Notes: generated by a model from the letters alone, not told the origin. Positions 15,138 to 25,007 are shown, counted from the first letter of the stretch. The stretch is 37,523 bases of DNA from RGIG1959 sp045637645 (GCA_045637645.1 JAZTZV010000044.1:1-37523); one strand, 5' to 3'. Program-made: numbers and translations.

Positions 15138-16109
15138 TCAGGACACGGTCTCGACGGTATAGCCGCGATCACGAAGCTGCTCGGCGATGCCGTCTTCGCC
15201 AATCACGTGCGCCGTGCCGACGCAGATGAACAATTCATTGCCGTCGATCAAGGCGTTTTCTGCGAAATCGGTCATCAACTCGTTGCGTGCGGTCATCATA
15301 GCGTAGTTGTATTCATTATACAACCGCATTTCTTCGGCGGTCATGCCGCTCGTATCGTCGGTGAGCATGGTGATCAACTCTTGTTCATCACCCTTTGCCC
15401 ACGCGTCGACAAGGTCTTCGAGAACCTCTTCGCTTTCGGGATCGCCGTAACTTTGAACAGATCCCTCAAGCAACAGGATTTGCAGTTCTTCGGAGAAATT
15501 GCCGAGCATAGCGTATTGCTCCTCGACGGATTCAATCTCATGGATCGGTATGTCTTCATTTTTGGCGCGCTTGAGCAGATACATGTCGATGCCCAAATTG
15601 GCGTCCAAATCGTATTGAAGATACGCAAAACTGTCAATCATCATCGACCAAAAACTCGGTGTGTAGGCGTTGAGAGCCGTCGCAGGAATGGAGTTTTCTT
15701 CCATGATGGCTTTGGCTTCTGCGTAAAGCGCTCCGTTGATGTGTTCGTCAATGGTGGAACCGTCGGTGTACATCATGCCCGTAAGAGCATTTGTCAATCC
15801 CAAAATATTGGATTCCGCGGCAACGATGTCACATTCGACTGCCAGTCCGTCCGCTTCGCAAAATGCGTCGGTGACATAGGCGGGAAGGGGATACATATCG
15901 TCGGTGCCGACATGGATCGAACCGAACAACCACACCACATCGCCGTCTTGATCGGTGGCTTTGTACAACAGAGGGGTAGAACCGACACCTTCCGTCGGAA
16001 ATTCTTCGAGCGAATAGTTCCTCGAGGTGAACGGAAGACTGCAACAGCATGAACAAAGCGTCAGACTGACAGCGGTCAGAAAGGCGATTGTTGCTAAAAA
16101 TCGTTTCAT
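15138..16109 (-). CDS. TraB/GumN-family lipoprotein
   Basis: The 323-residue protein has a signal peptide and a cysteine cluster (LCSCCCS, about 18-24) consistent with lipid anchoring. The TraB/GumN family pattern follows: VVWLFGSIHVG near residue 58, LAVECDI near 88, and FICVGTAHVIGEDGI close to the C-terminus. In related TIKI-type proteins these Gly-x-x-His and Glu positions form a metal-dependent protease site. A peptidase role outside the cell is therefore possible but unproven for bacterial members. The gene starts 34 bases after the stop of the metallophosphoesterase gene, in the same direction, so both probably share the promoter at 18449-18477 and the terminator at 15083-15121. The ribosome binding site is weak. 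Confidence 0.85.
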   Translation of the reverse strand: MKRFLATIAFLTAVSLTLCSCCCSLPFTSRNYSLEEFPTEGVGSTPLLYKATDQDGDVVWLFGSIHVGTDDMYPLPAYVTDAFCEADGLAVECDIVAAESNILGLTNALTGMMYTDGSTIDEHINGALYAEAKAIMEENSIPATALNAYTPSFWSMMIDSFAYLQYDLDANLGIDMYLLKRAKNEDIPIHEIESVEEQYAMLGNFSEELQILLLEGSVQSYGDPESEEVLEDLVDAWAKGDEQELITMLTDDTSGMTAEEMRLYNEYNYAMMTARNELMTDFAENALIDGNELFICVGTAHVIGEDGIAEQLRDRGYTVETVS

Positions 16110-16143
16110 ACGATCAACTCACAATCAAAAATGAAATTCGGTT

Positions 16144-18414
16144 TTAGAAGCCAAACAAATTCGCAAAGAAATCAACGATCATCTGCCAAAAATCACCGAA
16201 TGTGAACGGGTCGGAGTATTCGCCTGTCAAGAGGGTGATCTTATTGACGGTCACAGGCCCCGGCACAACATTCATGGTGAAGCTGATCGTCATTTCCTTG
16301 GTGGGATCGACGCCCATGTCAATGAGTGCTTGCGTCACATCGTACACGCCGACATAGGTGCCGCAACCTGCGTCCATATCGTTGCGGTAGGAACCTTCGA
16401 TGATATAGTTCAAACGACCTTGATATTGTTGCATGTCTTGGATCACAGTGGGGAAGATGGACCAAGTGCTGCCTGCCTCAACATCAAGATAGAGATACAC
16501 TTTGCCGTCTTTCGGGGTGAACGTGATCGGTTCGACGTATTTCACGGCAGGCCAAGCATTGCCCGAAAAATCGGATTTTTTGATCGTGAAACCGCCGTTG
16601 TCAAGCTGGTCGGCTTTGACCCACGAACGAACCTTATCAAGCGAAGACGGACCGCTTGTGTTTTGCCACATCGGCAATTGAAGATTGAAATCCAGCACCG
16701 TTTCCAGATTGTCGGGATCCATCGCGTCGGTTTTTTCTTCCAGCGCCGCAAGCGCATTGCTCAATTCAAAATATGCGTCGCTGACATCGGTCGAGCTTTT
16801 GTATGTCGATTTGGCGGATTTGAGAACGTCTTTGAAAGCGTTGTAGCTGTCTTTGGTGTAATCTTTTTTGTTGACGGCATTCGCACGATCCAACAACGCT
16901 TCGAACGAGGGAACATCCCACGAAACAGTGAAGCCCTCAGCGGCATCGTCGGGTACGGTCAATGTCGTTTCATCGGTCGAGGCAGCTGCTTTAAAGCCGT
17001 AAGTGGTGATGGTGCGTTCGGTGGCTTGCAGGTCGACGGTGAAACTCACGTCGTCGCGAGCACCGAACGGTGTGACACCGCCCGTGATCGGGGAGAACGC
17101 GTACATATCGATGGTGTTACCCTCGATCACGATTTCGCGGATGTAACCTTCGCCGTTGCAATACGCGACGGAACCGATGTGGTGCAGAGGGTCTTCGTGG
17201 TCGGCGTAGTATTCTTCACTTTCCACTTGCACGAATTGATAGTCGGAAATGACTTCCAACACTTGACGACCGCTTTCGTCGTCCGTATCACGCCATTTGT
17301 AACCCGCGCCGTCGTAGTGGCCCGACAGGATCATTTTGACGTTGGGGTTTTGTGTGACGATGGCGTTGTGGATAATTTCCGCACGTCCCTCTTGCGTCAG
17401 CGAGGTCGGTTTGAGATATTGGTGGGTGCAAATGACCGCATTGCGGTGCGGGTACATGGCAAGCACGTCATTGGCCCAGTTGATGACGGTTTCGTCGTCT
17501 CCGAGACCGTAGCCGATGTACAGGAACAGGAAGTCGTAGTTGCCGACCGTTACAAGGTCATAGTGGCAACGGTTGTTATCGGGTGTTCCGCCGTACCACG
17601 GATTGCTTTCGTAACGTTCGGCGGGGAACTTGCTCAAATAGAGGTCGTAGAGGTTGGTGGGGTAGTCACCGACGTCATGGTTGCCGGTTACAATGCCGTA
17701 GGGAACGCCCGCTTCATCCAAAATTTCGAAAGCATCGCTGGCAACTCTCCATTGCAAAGGCGCGGTGGAGTAGGAGGGCGTGTCATCGACAATATCACCG
17801 GTGTTGATGACGTAGCACACGTTATCCTTTTGATATTCCTCCACCATATACTCGTGGATTTGGCTGTAGAATTTGTTGAGGTCGGCGTGCTCGGCGTAGT
17901 GTTGTTGGTCGGTGCTCCACAGCAAGCGGTTGGAGCCGTTGGCAACAAAATCGACCGTCACCATCACTTGCATGCGATTGTCTGTGGTATGATCCTTGAG
18001 CGGTACGGTTGCCGTCAGTTGACCTTCCGTGACGACTGTCGCAACGGTGTCCCATTGCGAGGATGCGGTGTTGTACACCTTGAGTGCCGCGCGCTCATTG
18101 GCGGTGGTGGCAACGCCAACCGCGATGTCGAGATCGCTTGCCGTGACACCGCTGGTGTCCACCTCAAACACTTGGCAGGGCAAAGCCGCGCTCGACGTGA
18201 GCGTGAACGTACGATCGTCGTTGTAAGAGGCGACTTGCTCGTCGTCGAGTGCCGTCAATTCCGACAGTGTTTTGCCGTCCGAGGTGCCGTACATCGTCGT
18301 GTAAAACAACGAATCGGTCGCTTGGGTGGCGGATTCGGCGAAAGCACCCGTCGCACCGCTCGATATCAGCAACGTTGCGCACAACAGCGTTGCCAAAAGA
18401 CGTTTTTTCATCAT
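16144..18414 (-). CDS. Secreted calcineurin-like metallophosphoesterase with FIVAR-type and C-terminal accessory domains
   Basis: The 756-residue protein has a signal peptide (MMKKRLLATLLC to about AFA at 26) and a beta-rich N-terminal domain. The metallophosphoesterase domain (about 160-430) follows with TDQQH at 168-172, GDIVDD at 206-211, GNHD at 244-247, a CTHQY histidine and a LSGHYD metal-binding motif. It probably hydrolyses an extracellular phosphate ester; the substrate is unknown. A helical FIVAR-like repeat lies near 515-575 (DYTKDSYNAFKDVLKSA). A C-terminal beta-sandwich-like domain (about 617-730) then precedes a hydrophobic end, DFFANLFGF. Start ATG 18414 is set by AAGGAG seven bases upstream; an earlier in-frame ATG at 18477 lies in the promoter. 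The C-terminal domain resembles part of the GH26 protein in this window. Confidence 0.87.
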   Translation of the reverse strand: MMKKRLLATLLCATLLISSGATGAFAESATQATDSLFYTTMYGTSDGKTLSELTALDDEQVASYNDDRTFTLTSSAALPCQVFEVDTSGVTASDLDIAVGVATTANERAALKVYNTASSQWDTVATVVTEGQLTATVPLKDHTTDNRMQVMVTVDFVANGSNRLLWSTDQQHYAEHADLNKFYSQIHEYMVEEYQKDNVCYVINTGDIVDDTPSYSTAPLQWRVASDAFEILDEAGVPYGIVTGNHDVGDYPTNLYDLYLSKFPAERYESNPWYGGTPDNNRCHYDLVTVGNYDFLFLYIGYGLGDDETVINWANDVLAMYPHRNAVICTHQYLKPTSLTQEGRAEIIHNAIVTQNPNVKMILSGHYDGAGYKWRDTDDESGRQVLEVISDYQFVQVESEEYYADHEDPLHHIGSVAYCNGEGYIREIVIEGNTIDMYAFSPITGGVTPFGARDDVSFTVDLQATERTITTYGFKAAASTDETTLTVPDDAAEGFTVSWDVPSFEALLDRANAVNKKDYTKDSYNAFKDVLKSAKSTYKSSTDVSDAYFELSNALAALEEKTDAMDPDNLETVLDFNLQLPMWQNTSGPSSLDKVRSWVKADQLDNGGFTIKKSDFSGNAWPAVKYVEPITFTPKDGKVYLYLDVEAGSTWSIFPTVIQDMQQYQGRLNYIIEGSYRNDMDAGCGTYVGVYDVTQALIDMGVDPTKEMTISFTMNVVPGPVTVNKITLLTGEYSDPFTFGDFWQMIVDFFANLFGF

Positions 18415-18448
18415 CCAACATCTCCTTGCTGAAGTATGGTATATAGAT

Positions 18449-18477
18449 ATTCTACCAAATATCATGTATCGTGTCAA
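18449..18477 (-). promoter_or_regulatory. Near-consensus sigma-A promoter for the metallophosphoesterase/TraB pair
   Basis: On the minus strand TTGACA (18472-18477), 17 bases, TGG-TAGAAT (-10 at 18449-18454). The start codon at 18414 follows about 30 bases after the expected transcription start. Confidence 0.8.
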
Positions 18478-18501
18478 TTTCCAAACGCGTAAAACAGAAA
18501 A

Positions 18502-18533
18502 AGAGCGACAAATTTCTTGGAATTTGTCGCTCT
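18502..18533 (-). terminator. Terminator of pfkA
   Basis: Thirteen-base arms AGAGCGACAAATT and AATTTGTCGCTCT with a six-base loop, followed on the minus strand by TTTTCTGTTTT. It lies about 20 bases past the pfkA stop codon. Confidence 0.88.
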
Positions 18534-18551
18534 CTTTAAAACATTTTAAAA

Positions 18552-19520
18552 TCAGATGGAAATCTCGTGAGCCATCTCGTACAAATCGAGATCGAACGGC
18601 TTCTTCATCGCAAGCGCTTCGTTGATGTCATAATCAAGGATGCGGTCGTTTTGAATGGTCACGACGCGATTGCTCTTGCCTTCGAGCAGGAGGTCAACCG
18701 CCTTGTTGCCCATTTGGCTGGCGAGCACGCGGTCGCGCAAAACAGGAGAACCGCCGCGTTGCACGTGACCGAGAATGGTGGCGCGGGTTTCGATGCCCGT
18801 ACGCTCTTCGATCGCCTTCGCCATCTCAAGCACACCGCCGACGCCTTCGGCGACGATGATGATGAAGTGTTTCTTTTGCGTTTTCGCGGTCGCCGCCATA
18901 CGCTCGATGATATCTTTTTCGAAATCAAACGGAACTTCGGGAACCAAGATGCTGGTTGCGCCGCAAGCGATGCCGACGTTGAGCGCCAAGTAACCGGCGC
19001 GGCGACCCATAACCTCAACGACGCTGCAACGGTCGTGAGATTGCGCGGTGTCGCGGAGTTTATCGATCATGTCCATGCAAGTGTTGAGTGCGGTTTCGTA
19101 ACCGATGGTGTGCTCGCAGCAGGAGATGTCGTTGTCGATGGTGCCGGGAATGCCGATGCAAGGAACACCTCTCTTGGTCAGATCTTGCGCGCCGCGGAAC
19201 GAACCGTCGCCGCCGATGACAACCACGCCGTCGATGCCGCGTTTACGGCAGTTTTCGATGGCTTTTTGCATACCCTCTTCGGTGCGGAATTCGGGGCTGC
19301 GCGCGGTGCAAAGCATGGTACCGCCGCGATGGATGATATCCGACACGCTGCGCAGATTCATTTCGAACATATCGTCGTGGATGAGACCGTTGTAACCACG
19401 ATACACACCGTACACCTCGAGACCGCGATTGAGTGCCGTACGAGCAACAGCACGAATAGCAGCGTTCATGCCGGGTGCGTCACCGCCGCTGGTCAGGACA
19501 GCAATACGTTTGACAGACAT
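18552..19520 (-). CDS. pfkA: ATP-dependent 6-phosphofructokinase
   Basis: The enzyme phosphorylates fructose 6-phosphate to fructose 1,6-bisphosphate, the committed step of glycolysis. The 322-residue protein has the nucleotide-binding VLTSGGDAPGMNAAIR at the N-terminus, IGGDGS near 103, GIPGTIDNDI near 125 with the catalytic aspartate, and GRRAGYLALNVGIA near 165. Gly at the GGDGS position supports ATP rather than pyrophosphate as donor. I choose the ATG at 19520; an in-frame TTG six bases earlier sits closer to the AAAGGAG site and cannot be excluded. It follows dnaE after 146 bases with a promoter of its own and a terminator after it. The dnaE-pfkA order is common in Clostridia. Confidence 0.95.
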   Translation of the reverse strand: MSVKRIAVLTSGGDAPGMNAAIRAVARTALNRGLEVYGVYRGYNGLIHDDMFEMNLRSVSDIIHRGGTMLCTARSPEFRTEEGMQKAIENCRKRGIDGVVVIGGDGSFRGAQDLTKRGVPCIGIPGTIDNDISCCEHTIGYETALNTCMDMIDKLRDTAQSHDRCSVVEVMGRRAGYLALNVGIACGATSILVPEVPFDFEKDIIERMAATAKTQKKHFIIIVAEGVGGVLEMAKAIEERTGIETRATILGHVQRGGSPVLRDRVLASQMGNKAVDLLLEGKSNRVVTIQNDRILDYDINEALAMKKPFDLDLYEMAHEISI

Positions 19521-19588
19521 TTGCAAAACAACTCCTTTTATAGGTACTCCGTCCGATAAACAGACAGATTAAGTTCAAAATCCCATTT

Positions 19589-19618
19589 ATTATACTACAA
19601 CTATCCTCGGAAAAGCAA
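19589..19618 (-). promoter_or_regulatory. Candidate sigma-A promoter for pfkA
   Basis: TTGCTT (19613-19618), 18 bases, TATAAT (19589-19594) on the minus strand, about 70 bases before the start codon. Confidence 0.6.
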
Positions 19619-19666
19619 GTGTTATTTGTGTTTTCTCGGAAAATATTGCAAGATTTCGCGAAAAAA

Positions 19667-22600
19667 TCACTCCACAAGTGCCACATTGGCGTCCGAAAGA
19701 TGTTTTTTGAGCTTGGAGATCAGTGCTTTATCCGCTTCCACCGCCAATCCGCCTGCTTTGACGAGTTTGCCGCTGTCTGCAAAACGGATGAATACGGGGC
19801 GGTCGCCGTGGGATTTGGCGAGCAGCGGTTTGACCGCTTCCCACGCCGGATCGTGCTCGTTCATCAAGCGCAAATATAAACCGTATTTGGAAGAACGCGG
19901 GGCGGGCTTTGGAAGATCGTCAGGCGATTGGATAAAGGTTAAACGCTCGGCGATAACGGACGGCGGCTGATCTTCACGCAGGCTGAGTCGGCCGCTGACG
20001 ATGACCGCTTGTCCCTCGGCAAGCGAGGAGGTGACGGCGGCGAGCGTTTTCGGGAACAGCACAAGTTCGATATCACCCGTTAGATCCTCCAGCACCGCAT
20101 ATGCCATGTCGGCGCCGCTTTTGGTGGCTTTGGTGCGAACGTTGGATAACGAGCCGAACAGCTTGACGGCTTCGCCGTCGGCTTTTTCGGCGTTTTCTTC
20201 CGCTCGCGCTAATAAATCGCTGAGCGGTGTAATGTGTAAATGCTTCAAATGCGGCTTATACACTTTTAAAGGATGTCCCGACAGGTACAGCCCCGTTACC
20301 GCTTTTTCCATCGCGAGCAGTTCCGAAACAGGCAGTTCCGCCAAGGGCGGTAATTCGTCGTGCGTCGGTGTCACATCGAACAATTGCGGGTCATCGAACA
20401 GCCCGAGCTGACCTTCCAGCTGACGGCGACCTTGACTGTCGAAACGCTCGAGAAGGATAGGGGCGTTTTCGAGCATTTGATGGCGGTTGGCACCGAGTCC
20501 GTCCAATGCACCGCATTGAATGAGACTTTCCACCGCGCGGCGGTTGCACTCGCGCTTTTGCGCCATACGCTCGATGAAATCGGTGAAATGGCGAAAAACG
20601 CCGTGTTGTTCACGCTCGGAGACGATCGCGTCAATGGTGGGACGACCGATGTTTTTGACCGCCAACAATCCAAAACGGATGCCGTCTCCTTCGGGAATGA
20701 AGTCACTTCGACTGTGATTGACGCTTGGCGGCAACACGCGAATATTCAGCACATTCGCTTCGCGGATATAGTCCGCGACTTTGGAGGCGTCGCCGATTGA
20801 TGAAATCAACGCGCAAAGATATTCGCGCGGATACAACGCTTTGAGATAGGCGGTTTGATACGCCACCATCGCATAAGCGGCGGCGTGAGATTTGTTGAAT
20901 GCATAGGATGCAAACGATGCCATTTCCTCGAAAATGCGCTCGGCGGTCGCGCGCGGCACGCCGCGGCGCACACAGCCCTCTACTTCGATGGTGCCGTCGT
21001 CGCGTTGCAAGCCGTCGATGAATACGTCGCGTTCACGCGCCATCACGTCGTGTTTTTTCTTCGACATCGCGCGGCGCACGAGATCGGCGCGCCCGAGTGA
21101 ATAGCCCGCGAGTGCCTGCAAAATTTGCATAACTTGTTCTTGGTACACGATGCATCCGTAGGTCACGCGCAAAATCGGCTCGAGAAGCGGGTGTGCATAC
21201 CGCACGTCCGCGGGATGATGACGGTTGTGGATATAACGCGGGATCGACGCCATCGGACCGGGACGATACAGCGAAATGACCGCAATCAAATCTTCAAAAT
21301 GCTCGGGTTTCAGGTTGGCAAGCACGCGTTTCATGCCCGCCGATTCGAATTGGAACACCCCGACCGTGTTACCGGTCGAGAACAACTTGTACACTGCAGG
21401 ATGATCCGTCGGGATGGAGTCGATCGAGAAATCGGGTTCCGTGCGGCGGATCATGCGAACGGCATTGTCAATGACCGTCAGGTTGCGCAGACCCAAAAAG
21501 TCCATTTTGAGAAGTCCGAGCTCCTCGAGTGTGGTCATGGTGAACTGTGTCGCGATCGCATCGCTGTTGGTGCAAAGCGGCACATAATCGCTGACAGGAT
21601 CGGCGGTGATGACAACGCCTGCCGCGTGGGTCGACGCGTGGCGCGGCATACCTTCGATCTTTTTGGCAAGATCGATCAACCGCTTGACTTGCGGGTCGTT
21701 GTCGTACGATTCCTTGAGCGGCTTGGATTCATCGAGCGCGCGTGTAAGCGTCATATCGAGTGCCCACGGGATCTTTTTGGCGACCTGATCACCAACAGCG
21801 TACGGAAGCGACAGCACGCGCGCGACATCGCGCACGGCGGCTTTGGCGGCCATGGTGCCGAAGGTGACGATTTGCGCCACGTGATCGGCACCGTATTTGG
21901 ACACGACATAATCAATGACTTGTCCGCGTTTTTCGTTGCAAAAATCAATATCAAAGTCGGGCATGCTTACGCGTTCGGGATTGAGAAATCGCTCGAACAG
22001 CAGGTCGTATTTCAGCGGGTCAATGCCCGTGATATCCATGCAATAGGCACAAAGACTTCCCGCGCCCGAACCACGTCCGGGGCCGACGGGGATGTCGTGC
22101 GTTTTGGCGTATACCACATAGTCGCGCACGATGAGATAGTAGTTAACATAGCCCATGCGCTCGATCATGCGCATTTCATATTGCAAGCGGTCAATCGCCT
22201 GTTGACTCGGCGTGCCGTATTTGCGTCGAAGTCCTTCCTCGCACAGCGCACGGAAATAGGCAACCGAATCGCCGCCCGGTGCATCGAAAGCGGGGAGTTT
22301 GGTTTCGCCGAACGTGAAATCAAATTGACAACGCTCGGCAATGTGTACGGTGTTGTCGAAAGCGGAGGGGATTTGCGGGAACAGGGCGCGCATCTCCTCT
22401 TCGGATTTCAAATAAAATTCGTCGTTCGGAAACGCCATTGACGACGGCGCATCCAGCGTTGTTGCGGTTTGGATGCACAACAGTACACGCTGAAGTTCTG
22501 CGTCTTCGCGCGAAGGATAGTGCGCATCGTTGGTGCAAACCAGCGGCAGTGACAATTCGTTTGCTAAGCGCAACAACAGGGGATTGATACGTTTTTGCTC

Positions 22601-23140
22601 GGCAATGCCGTGGTCTTGGAGTTCAATGTAAAAATGATCCTTGCCGAACATCGCCGCGTACATGGCGGCGGTTTGCTTGGCGGCGTTGTAATCGCCGCGT
22701 TCCAGCGCGCGAGGGATCTCGCCCGCCAAACAGGCCGACAGCGCGATCAAGCCGTCGTGATGCTGTTCGAGCAGTTCGTGATCAATGCGCGGTTTGCCGT
22801 AAAAACCGTCGGTGAAGGCGGTGGATACCAATTTGATCAGGTTTTGATAACCGATCTCGTTTTCGCACAACAGCACAAGGTGCGCGTGTTCGTTGTCGAC
22901 GCCGTGTTGCTTGTCCGTGCGCTTGCGCGCCGCAACGTATACTTCGCATCCGATGATCGGTTTGATGCCTGCTTTTTTGGCGGCTTTGTAAAAATCGACC
23001 GCACCGTACATCACACCGTGATCGGTGATCGCAACGGCGGTTTGTCCGAGCTCTTTGGCGCGGTCGATCAGTGATTGAATACGGCAGGCGCCGTCAAGCA
23101 GACTGTATTCGCTGTGAACGTGAAGATGAACAAAAGCCAC
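19667..23140 (-). CDS. dnaE: DNA polymerase III alpha subunit, DnaE type
   Basis: This replicative polymerase subunit extends primers; in Firmicutes DnaE works with PolC at the fork. The 1157-residue protein begins with a PHP domain (HLHVHSEYSLLDGA, residues 5-18, and AITDHGVMYGAV). The polymerase core follows with GPGRGSGAGS near 353-362, the catalytic PDFDIDF at 394-400 and KMDFLGL further on. After it come a helix-hairpin-helix region and a C-terminal OB fold (about 990-1080, ELVLFPKTL). There is no embedded exonuclease, so it is DnaE rather than PolC. I choose GTG at 23140 because AAAGGAGG (23149-23156) lies eight bases upstream; the earlier GTG at 23149 overlaps that site. It follows whiA by 22 bases and ends the probable six-gene operon. 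Confidence 0.95.
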   Translation of the reverse strand: MAFVHLHVHSEYSLLDGACRIQSLIDRAKELGQTAVAITDHGVMYGAVDFYKAAKKAGIKPIIGCEVYVAARKRTDKQHGVDNEHAHLVLLCENEIGYQNLIKLVSTAFTDGFYGKPRIDHELLEQHHDGLIALSACLAGEIPRALERGDYNAAKQTAAMYAAMFGKDHFYIELQDHGIAEQKRINPLLLRLANELSLPLVCTNDAHYPSREDAELQRVLLCIQTATTLDAPSSMAFPNDEFYLKSEEEMRALFPQIPSAFDNTVHIAERCQFDFTFGETKLPAFDAPGGDSVAYFRALCEEGLRRKYGTPSQQAIDRLQYEMRMIERMGYVNYYLIVRDYVVYAKTHDIPVGPGRGSGAGSLCAYCMDITGIDPLKYDLLFERFLNPERVSMPDFDIDFCNEKRGQVIDYVVSKYGADHVAQIVTFGTMAAKAAVRDVARVLSLPYAVGDQVAKKIPWALDMTLTRALDESKPLKESYDNDPQVKRLIDLAKKIEGMPRHASTHAAGVVITADPVSDYVPLCTNSDAIATQFTMTTLEELGLLKMDFLGLRNLTVIDNAVRMIRRTEPDFSIDSIPTDHPAVYKLFSTGNTVGVFQFESAGMKRVLANLKPEHFEDLIAVISLYRPGPMASIPRYIHNRHHPADVRYAHPLLEPILRVTYGCIVYQEQVMQILQALAGYSLGRADLVRRAMSKKKHDVMARERDVFIDGLQRDDGTIEVEGCVRRGVPRATAERIFEEMASFASYAFNKSHAAAYAMVAYQTAYLKALYPREYLCALISSIGDASKVADYIREANVLNIRVLPPSVNHSRSDFIPEGDGIRFGLLAVKNIGRPTIDAIVSEREQHGVFRHFTDFIERMAQKRECNRRAVESLIQCGALDGLGANRHQMLENAPILLERFDSQGRRQLEGQLGLFDDPQLFDVTPTHDELPPLAELPVSELLAMEKAVTGLYLSGHPLKVYKPHLKHLHITPLSDLLARAEENAEKADGEAVKLFGSLSNVRTKATKSGADMAYAVLEDLTGDIELVLFPKTLAAVTSSLAEGQAVIVSGRLSLREDQPPSVIAERLTFIQSPDDLPKPAPRSSKYGLYLRLMNEHDPAWEAVKPLLAKSHGDRPVFIRFADSGKLVKAGGLAVEADKALISKLKKHLSDANVALVE

Positions 23141-23162
23141 TTGCGGCACCTCCTTTTCGAAT

Positions 23163-24065
23163 TTATACTTTTTGGGCGAATTCCACGATGCGTTTCAATC
23201 GGTGGTTGATGCCCGAACGGCTCAGCGGCGGATCAAACGCTTCGCCGAGTTCGCGAAGCGAATATTCGGGATGCGCCAAACGCATGTTGGCAAGTTCCTC
23301 GAGTTCGGGTGGCAGTTGCGATAATCCGCCGTTGTCGGCAATGTGCTGAACGGCTTTGAGTTGGTCGGTTGCCGCCGCCACTGTTTTGTCCAAATTGGCG
23401 CTTTCGCAGTTGGTGCGGCGGTTGACCGAGTTGCGGATTTCTTTCATGATGATCGTTTGATGGATCGCCAGTGCACCGCTCTGCGAACCGATGAGAGCGA
23501 GAAAATCCGCAATATGTTCGCCGCTTTTCAAATACAGCACGTGACAGCCTTTGCGCACCATGTGTTTGATGGGGATCTCCGCTTCTTCGATCAGCGTCAA
23601 CAGATCGATGCTCAATTTATACAGCGGGATCGACAACTCCAAATGATAGTCGGATTCGGGATCGCTCACCGCGCCGCAAGCCAAAAACGCACCGCGCATA
23701 TAGGCGGTTGCGCAACTGTTGCAGTCGATGTTGGCGCGATTGAGGCGCATCGAAAACTCGTCGCCGCTGTGTCCGAAACTTTCCAAAATCGTGCGGCGAT
23801 CTTCCTCGTCAGCGACGGATACGCTGTAATACGAACCGCTTTTACGCGGCAAGGTTTGTTCAAAAAAGCTGACATCCTCAAACAACGCGGTGATCACCGC
23901 CGCATACGCCGCGGCAACCGAGCGATGTTCCGTGAGAATGGACATTTCCTCAAGCGAAAAAGCGTGCGCGCATTGCAATAAACCGTAAGCGAAGGCGCGC
24001 CGACAGCATGCGTGCGGCAGAGGGGATGCGGATATTTCTTTTTTGATATCGGCGCAAAAGGACAT
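23163..24065 (-). CDS. whiA: WhiA, DNA-binding regulator of sporulation and cell division
   Basis: WhiA combines a degenerate LAGLIDADG homing-endonuclease fold with a C-terminal helix-turn-helix. It controls sporulation in Streptomyces and division and nucleoid segregation in Bacillus. The 300-residue protein starts MSFCADIKKEI, has the family stretch NCDSC-like NIDCNSCATAYMRGAFLACGA (about 112-132), and ends with HPEYSLRELGEAFDPPLSRSGINHRL, the recognition helix region. AAAGGAG lies nine bases before the ATG. It sits between murB (27-base gap) and dnaE (22-base gap). In many Firmicutes rapZ and yvcK precede whiA directly; neither is present here. Confidence 0.93.
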   Translation of the reverse strand: MSFCADIKKEISASPLPHACCRRAFAYGLLQCAHAFSLEEMSILTEHRSVAAAYAAVITALFEDVSFFEQTLPRKSGSYYSVSVADEEDRRTILESFGHSGDEFSMRLNRANIDCNSCATAYMRGAFLACGAVSDPESDYHLELSIPLYKLSIDLLTLIEEAEIPIKHMVRKGCHVLYLKSGEHIADFLALIGSQSGALAIHQTIIMKEIRNSVNRRTNCESANLDKTVAAATDQLKAVQHIADNGGLSQLPPELEELANMRLAHPEYSLRELGEAFDPPLSRSGINHRLKRIVEFAQKV

Positions 24066-24092
24066 GGCCTTGTCTCCTTTTCACAAATTCTA

Positions 24093-25007
24093 TCAATCGT
24101 ACCAGGTGGTGCCGAGCAGACGCACCTCGGGTGACATTGTGACGCCGAAGGTGTCAAACACGCGTGTGCGTACATCTTTTTCGAGTTGCCGCATTTGCTC
24201 GCATGTCGCGTTGCCGCGGTTGATCACAAAACCGGCGTGTTTTTCGCTGACTTGCGCATCGCCTACGCGATAGCCGCGCAGACCGCAGTCGTCGATCAGT
24301 TTTCCCGCAAAATAACCGGTCGGACGTTTGAAGAAACTGCCTGCACTGGGGTATTCAAGCGGTTGCTTTTCGCGACGTGCCGCGAGAAGCTCCGCCATGT
24401 TTTCGTGAATGGCGTTCTTGTCGCCTTCTTTGAGCGACAAGGTCACGGAAGTGACAATGCCGTTGTTTTTCATCAAGGCGCTTTGACGGTAGGACAGCGC
24501 GAGTTCGTTCACGTCGTAGGAAACTGTCTCACCGCTCGGCAACAGCACATCGGCGGATTTGACCACTTGGATCATCTCGCCGCCGTATGCACCCGCGTTC
24601 ATGTACACCGCACCGCCGACGGTGCCGGGAATGCCGCAAGCGAATGCTAAGCCCTCAAGACCGCATTGTTGCGCGGTGCGCGACAGCTTTGCGAGCATCA
24701 CACCTGCGTCGCAACGAAGCGTGGTCGCGTCGAGTTGCTCGATCGCCGCGTTGCGGATCTCCATGCGGATCACCGCACCGCGAAGGCCCTCGTCCGCGAC
24801 CAGCAGGTTCGAGCCGGCGCCGATGAGTTGATAGGGAACACCGTCCGCTTGCAAGCGGCGGATCAATTCCGCGAGCGAGGCGGCGTCGTGCACGTTATAA
24901 AACACATCCGCGTTGCCACCGATTTTAAAGGTGGTGCAATCTTTCATCGAGGCTTGCTCGGTGACATCCACACGTAAGTCGGCGGCATAGGAAGAAAAAG
25001 TGGACAT
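24093..25007 (-). CDS. murB: UDP-N-acetylenolpyruvoylglucosamine reductase
   Basis: MurB uses FAD and NADPH to reduce UDP-GlcNAc-enolpyruvate to UDP-MurNAc, an early step of peptidoglycan precursor synthesis. The 304-residue protein has the FAD-binding TTFKIGGNAD, GAGSNLLVAD and GIPGTVGGAVYMNAGAYGGE. It also has the catalytic serine region YPSAGSFFKRP, and the C-terminal EKHAGFVINRG. This is the type IIb architecture expected in Firmicutes. AAGGAGA lies about eight bases before the ATG. It lies 12 bases after the ROK kinase gene and 27 before whiA, within the same probable operon. Confidence 0.96.
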   Translation of the reverse strand: MSTFSSYAADLRVDVTEQASMKDCTTFKIGGNADVFYNVHDAASLAELIRRLQADGVPYQLIGAGSNLLVADEGLRGAVIRMEIRNAAIEQLDATTLRCDAGVMLAKLSRTAQQCGLEGLAFACGIPGTVGGAVYMNAGAYGGEMIQVVKSADVLLPSGETVSYDVNELALSYRQSALMKNNGIVTSVTLSLKEGDKNAIHENMAELLAARREKQPLEYPSAGSFFKRPTGYFAGKLIDDCGLRGYRVGDAQVSEKHAGFVINRGNATCEQMRQLEKDVRTRVFDTFGVTMSPEVRLLGTTWYD

